Source: Litoditis marina (lineage: Eukaryota > Nematoda > Chromadorea > Rhabditida > Rhabditidae). From it: 64,000 bases of DNA. Made by a program: the position numbers and the translations under genes. The first letter of the stretch is position 1; every line of letters begins with the position of its first letter. The DNA is taken from NCBI GenBank assembly GCA_964036275.1, contig OZ038439.1, positions 9,501,404-9,565,403 of the forward strand, given 5' to 3'. The notes under the pieces are model-generated. The model was not told the origin of the DNA. It ran no database searches and saw nothing but the letters and a program-made list of their open reading frames with translations. Positions 59,435 through 64,000 of the stretch are shown here, in pieces.

Positions 59435-60335
59435 GTAGATAGAGACAACAAACATGAAATAGATTGAAATAATGTGTCCGCTTATTAAAAAGTGTTTTAA
59501 AGTTTTCATTCACAATAAATAATAATCTATAAATACACAATGGTTGGTCTTTAAAGGCCACGATACAATATAGTAAATTAGAGAAGAAGAATGATAGAAA
59601 CACTAAGGAGGATTCGTTACATTTTTACGACCCTTCTTGCTATCAGTTGCACTAATCAATCGAAAAAAAGAGCAGAAATCGACGGAATCAGTTTGGTCTT
59701 TTTAGTCTTCTCATCAAAACTTATTATTATTCTCTAGGTAATAATATTAATTTAGATAAATACAAAAATGTTGAAAATCAGTAAAAGTGTGGGAAAAACT
59801 CGTTGAAATACACAAAAACTTTCAAAAGTCAGGAAAGGGCAAACTAAAATGAAACAACATTTTGATTCTCCATACAGCTAAGCTATCACACACAAACAAA
59901 TTATATAGTGATCACATTTCCCAACTGGACTCGTTGGCTGCGTGCCAAAAACTTGGAAAGACTGTTATTTAGAGATAACATATATTTTACAGAACGTTTC
60001 TTCGAATACGAATTATAACGAAGGGAAAGAACCCTTCACATACATTTCTATCGGTTCGAAGTATTTCAACATATTTAAAAACTGCCTTGAAATTTGATTG
60101 GCAAGCTGCCCAAGTCCAGTTGGGAAATGTGCGAACTATATATATATATATACAGTATGATCCTAGTTTCTAGCAGATGAGGACTGAAGGGATGACTGAA
60201 ATTGGGTTGTAGCTCGACCTAAAACACAGCAGACCTCTAATTTAGCCTGAAGTGTACCTATACCAAACTACAAACACAGAAGAACGGAAAGCCTTTACAA
60301 AAATTTAGGTTGAACGCATCAATACTGTTCATGAA

Positions 60336-60422
60336 GCTAGCTTATATACTTATATATACCTATATAACTACATATATACCTATATAACTACATATATAAA
60401 TTATATACTTATATATAACTAC
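60336..60422 (+). repeat. TATATACCTATATAACTACA tandem repeat
   Basis: Three to four AT-rich units of about 20 bp just 3' of the sulfurtransferase gene. Confidence 0.85.
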
Positions 60423-60469
60423 AAACACAGTAGAAAAAAGCCTGATTCGGCCTGAACGACGATATTTGT

Positions 60470-63400
60470 TTATGCAGCTGGGTTGGAGGGTCCCTCCGAA
60501 ACCTTTTCTGGCGCACGCAGCTCGATTTCCTTCAGGGATCCCTGGAATATAATAAACAACCAATTAATAAAGACAAACTATTTATTTATTGTTATTATTA
60601 TTATCATGACGATGAACTATACAATGCAGCAGTTCACATAGGTATGAACGCTGAAATAATTCTCATCAACACAGATGTGAAATCATAGTTTTTGTTTGTA
60701 TCAACTTTATTGAGTTATTTTTTCGCGGATTCAGAAAGCGAACTTCACTGAAAGTGGAAAAAAAATTCTGTTTTAACCAATAAAACTTCAGAAAAAAGTT
60801 TTGCTATAGATTGGAAAATATGGAGATGATGACAAAATCAAAAAAAACTATCGTCTCGCATCGCCCAAACTACGTTGCTCTCAGATAGAAAACATAATAC
60901 AAATTAGGCCACGCCCACTCAACTCACATTGTAAAGTCGTGGTTTTCCCTTCTCCTTAATCAGTCCCTCCATAACATAGGACAGCAGAGATGCCTGCAGT
61001 CCCAGGTTACAACTAGTGACGGTAGGTTTACCAGCCACGTAGCCGTTGGATGTCAACCCTAAAAAAGCGGGGTAATTTTGATCTACCGTAAACGAATTAC
61101 TGGCTTTCAGGATGTTACAAGGTGTATTGTAGTTTGATCTCGATACACACCGTAACCAACAGGTAACCGTTTAAGGTTTAACCTGAAGAATTTGTAGTTT
61201 GAACTTCATTAGGGATTTTACCGGAAAATGCCGAGATGAAACTACATGCACTGTTAGTCTTCTAGAAACATGGCCGTTGTCAACCCTGGAGATGAATACT
61301 TGAATACCATACATATGATGTACATTCTAGGTTTCGCTCTTTCTAAAACAAATCTTGACGATCTGATCCACCCCCCCCCCCCCCCCGTGTTTCTAGTACG
61401 ACCCCGTTGCGTGTCGGTCGCAATTCGAATACACGTTGTGACGTGTGTCGAAATCAAACTACAACATTTGGTCGCTACCTAGATAACGCAACGTAGTGCA
61501 GTCTACGTCTTCTTACGTGTACGTCTTCAATCAATGGAAAATTCACAAAACTGGTAAATAAGAGGTATTTAGGAGATATTTTACATTTCTCGGGCATGTT
61601 TTGTTAGCGGTATGAGAAATAGTCTAGATTACAACTGTTTCTGAACAGATTTCAACATAGATTTCAGTTTTTTCCTAGATATAAATGTTTGCTTACATTT
61701 GCTAATTTCTTCCTCCGACTTCAGTGTGTTGTCCTCATTGAGCATCTCGATGGAAGGGAGGTTATTGAAGCCAGGGATAGAACTACCGGGCACTACTGCA
61801 AATAACTATTGTGCTGTAGAATATAAATTATTACACAAATAAAAATTTCGTGCGCTATTTGTTGAAAAACCAGCGAAAGTCGGTTGACGTTCAAATGTTC
61901 TCCCAGCCTAGCTCGCAGCAGCGTCCTGGATATCGTTTTGCTCCTGGAACGGAAATTTTTGCTCACAAATACATTTGGAACTAACTCACCTTTAGGATCA
62001 AGAGTTGTGTTCTGTCTTCCCTCAAATTGACCACGAATTCGGGTGTCCAAGAAATTGTACTGTAAATACAGCTATGCAGTCATTACTTTCTCTTGGGTTT
62101 TCGAGGCAATCTTGGAAGTGTGAGAAATTTCTCAGAGTGTGACTCTGCGGTCTCTAATCCCTCGCCACTCAATCCAAAATTTGACAGATATTCAATTTAG
62201 ATCCTTTCTTAGAACACGCGCTGTGTTTTACGGAAAGCCATTTATAGTCGAAACAGTTCAGGAACCGAACAATTTCGTTCAAACGGCATATTCGTTGCAA
62301 CACGGTAATTATTTGTGACGCTTGTTACTAACTGTAACGCTGGAAAATGAACGCTTTTTCAATGAGATTGGGAAATTACTGAAAAAACTGTGCGGAACAG
62401 AACAGTAACTGCAACAACTTCTGTACGCAACGTTGTGTTACAGTAAAGCAACAACCCATGTCCTGAGTTACCGTTTACTATTCAAAACACTGGGCCTGCA
62501 CTGCGAATTCGAAAAAAGACGGGCGACAAAACATTAATAATCCGTATAGTCGTCGCCAACGGAAACGCGGGAGGGTACTGTATATCTCACTTTCCGCTGT
62601 GTACGCACACATGTCTTCGATCCCAAAGCTTGCCGGTTATGTGTACCTATAGCGCAGTGGTTAGCGCCCTGCTACGAACATTTTGCTCGCAGGTTCGATT
62701 CCGGCGATTCCGACTTGTCACTCGCGCCTTCATAAATTGCGCAATCTGGCTTTGCTCAATTTTTTTGCGCAGTCTGGTTGTGGCGGATCGTGTTTTGGCC
62801 AACCATCCTAGAATCTATAAACTTGGCACCCACTATACGGTGTCAATTTATGTCGGCCGTTGTCTGAGTTAACTCACCTGATCGGTCTTTTCCATCATTT
62901 GTTTTCCATTCGAATCTTCTTTTGTCAGTTCCTCAAAAGTGATATTGTGCTCCGGAAACTGGTCATCAGCCACCCAGTTTCCTTTCTGAAAAAAACTTTT
63001 CTGAAAATTTCTCTGAAAAAGAACTTTTATAAACTCAAAAATGTGTGGCTCAGGGAGGACGGTGGATAAAAGCCCAAACGCCCGACTCAACTGTTTTTTA
63101 TTATGTTGAATGAATTTTTGAATTTAAATCCATGCGTTACATACGGTAAACTGAATAGAAATGTTCAATCAGTTTGTCGTAAAAAATCGTTAAGAAAGCC
63201 AACTGATTACTGTAGGACGTCACGAACGAATTGAACAGAGTATACTATATACTGTTAGACAACTGCACAGTACGTGAACAATGTTAAACACAGCAGAACT
63301 CAAATACGTGCGATGACAAAGTACACGATTCTTAATTAGAATACTAATTTCACGTGACTATTCAATTTCCTTCTAGTGTACCCACTCTTTTCAGTTTGAA

Positions 63401-63484
63401 GTCGTCGGTAGCTACTTCGAATCCTTCCCTTTTCCACTGTTCGAATCCTCCGTTGATCACGGACACCTTGTCGTGACCGTACGA
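60470..63484 (-). CDS. Tandem-rhodanese sulfurtransferase, C-terminal two-thirds (5' part outside window)
   Basis: Exons in transcription order: 63484-63386, 62985-62878, 62059-61990, 61795-61697, 61058-60928, 60541-60470 (TAA), giving 192 residues. The first exon ends rhodanese domain 1 (VSVINGGFEQWKREGF, the conserved G-G-x-x-x-W). The next four form the second, catalytic domain: YNFLDTRIRGQFEG (the D-x-R substrate motif), PGFNNLPSIEML, and the loop VTSCNLGLQAS. The Cys of that loop would be the persulfide-forming residue of mercaptopyruvate or thiosulfate sulfurtransferases. The tail (ELRAPEKVSEGPSN) is short and polar. Family length is about 300 residues, so one or more exons lie beyond 64000. 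C. elegans names this family mpst; which member is unclear. Confidence 0.88.
61371..61387 (+). repeat. Poly-C tract
   Basis: Run of about 17 C in a sulfurtransferase intron. Similar runs occur at 25055-25067, 38048-38058 and 42112-42130. Confidence 0.9.
62643..62712 (+). ncRNA. tRNA-like segment in a sulfurtransferase intron
   Basis: TATAGCGCAGTGGTTAGCGC (A box) and CGCAGGTTCGATTCCGGCG (B box) lie about 35 bases apart, the best tRNA-like match in the window. The acceptor stem is not convincing; SINE or pseudogene is likely. Confidence 0.6.
63247..63380. mobile_element. Inverted-repeat element, CACGTGAAACATG family (copy 6)
   Basis: TATACTGTTAGACAACTGCA...TTCAATTTCCTTCTAGTGTA; lies immediately before the donor of the first sulfurtransferase exon in the window. 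Confidence 0.8.
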
Positions 63485-64000
63485 CTGGAAATAATGACTG
63501 TTGGAGTCAAACTCGCAACTCGACTCGACTCGAACAAACTTGAACATTTTCTAGTCGAGTCAAACTCGAGACTGGGTTTTTCCCGAAACTCAAAACCTTT
63601 GAGGATCAATATGTGAAAATTCGAATTTATGGCTTCAAAAAATCGAAAAAAAAACTCAAAATGTGTATACTATTGACTTGAAAACTTGAAAACTCCATTT
63701 TTCGAACCCGATTTCGCTCAAAACTATTGAGCAGCTCTGAACTCCTCACTGGTATTGTAATTCAAAAAGTTATGGGTTTGAAATAACGAAGAAAGTAGGA
63801 GAACACAAAACACTAATATATCCAATGGGATACTGATTCCCCAACATTTACGCTTTATTAGGTTATTTTAATTGAACAAAATATAATTGTGTCACTAGGA
63901 CTTTTGGATGGTGGTATGATTAGGTTAATGTGCTCAATAAGAGATGTTCTCTCAAACTGTTTCGATCCAGGCGGCTTAGCAATCAAAAGTTCATGAGATC
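63485..64000. other. Window-edge intron of the sulfurtransferase gene
   Basis: AT-rich with no exon signature. The final 33 bp are the start of a CTCATGAG fold-back element (CAGGCGGCTTAGCAATC). Confidence 0.55.

Larger units (their letters stand above)
53282..60469. other. 7-kb gene-free interval
   Basis: Lies upstream of the Spinster-like gene and downstream of the sulfurtransferase gene. It holds three CACGTGAAACATG elements, GA repeats (56535-56705), two TTAA MITEs (57890-58013, 58890-59013), a hairpin relative (59125-59266), a CTCATGAG fold-back (59263-59434) and AT-rich filler. Frames of 60-165 codons here lack splice or codon support. Confidence 0.55.

Overview
This window is nuclear DNA of a nematode, most likely Caenorhabditis or a close rhabditid. 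Real coding sequence lies in short exons of about 35-180 bp. Most 3' splice sites are TTTCAG-like, there is no long polypyrimidine tract, and several first exons sit directly behind TTTCAG/TTCTAG sites that look like spliced-leader trans-splice acceptors. Introns and intergenic DNA are unusually bulky for the genus because they are packed with fold-back (MITE-like) elements, mini- and microsatellites and small duplications. I rebuilt every gene exon by exon from splice signals and codon phase. All junctions used keep the reading frame.

Layout. (1) 8-6310, plus strand: the last 13 exons of a gene whose tail resembles ECT2-type RhoGEFs (ect-2); the catalytic part lies upstream of the window. 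(2) 11047-26000, plus strand: a complete 16-exon two-pore potassium (K2P/TWK) channel of 617 aa whose cytosolic C-terminal tail carries two fibronectin type III domains. (3) 27668-33465, minus strand: a DCAF7/WDR68/AN11-family WD-repeat protein (422 aa, swan-1-like). (4) 35815-44998, minus strand: a second, more divergent family member (460 or 480 aa) in tandem, sharing six intron positions with the first. (5) 46820-53263, minus strand: a Spinster-type major facilitator transporter (512 aa, 13 exons). (6) 60470-63484, minus strand: the last six exons of a tandem-rhodanese sulfurtransferase (mercaptopyruvate/thiosulfate type) whose start is beyond the window. The genes do not form one pathway. 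The two WD-repeat genes are ancient tandem duplicates; the remaining neighbours look functionally unrelated.

The rest of the window is repeat biology. At least six dispersed inverted-repeat families recur, the clearest being a 124-bp fold-back bounded by TTAA with seven copies. There are five tRNA-like (SINE or tRNA-pseudogene) segments, two of them in opposite arms of one large inverted repeat. A 23-bp satellite of about 39 units fills one ect-2-like intron, and a C-rich minisatellite has grown from a splice donor.

The most striking pattern is that exon-intron boundaries of the real genes have been copied locally into the adjacent intron at a dozen or more places: 3' exon ends with their donor, or acceptors with the 5' exon start. 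In one case this gave an intact in-frame cassette exon. I saw no bacterial-type system, CRISPR array or intact transposase/reverse-transcriptase gene.
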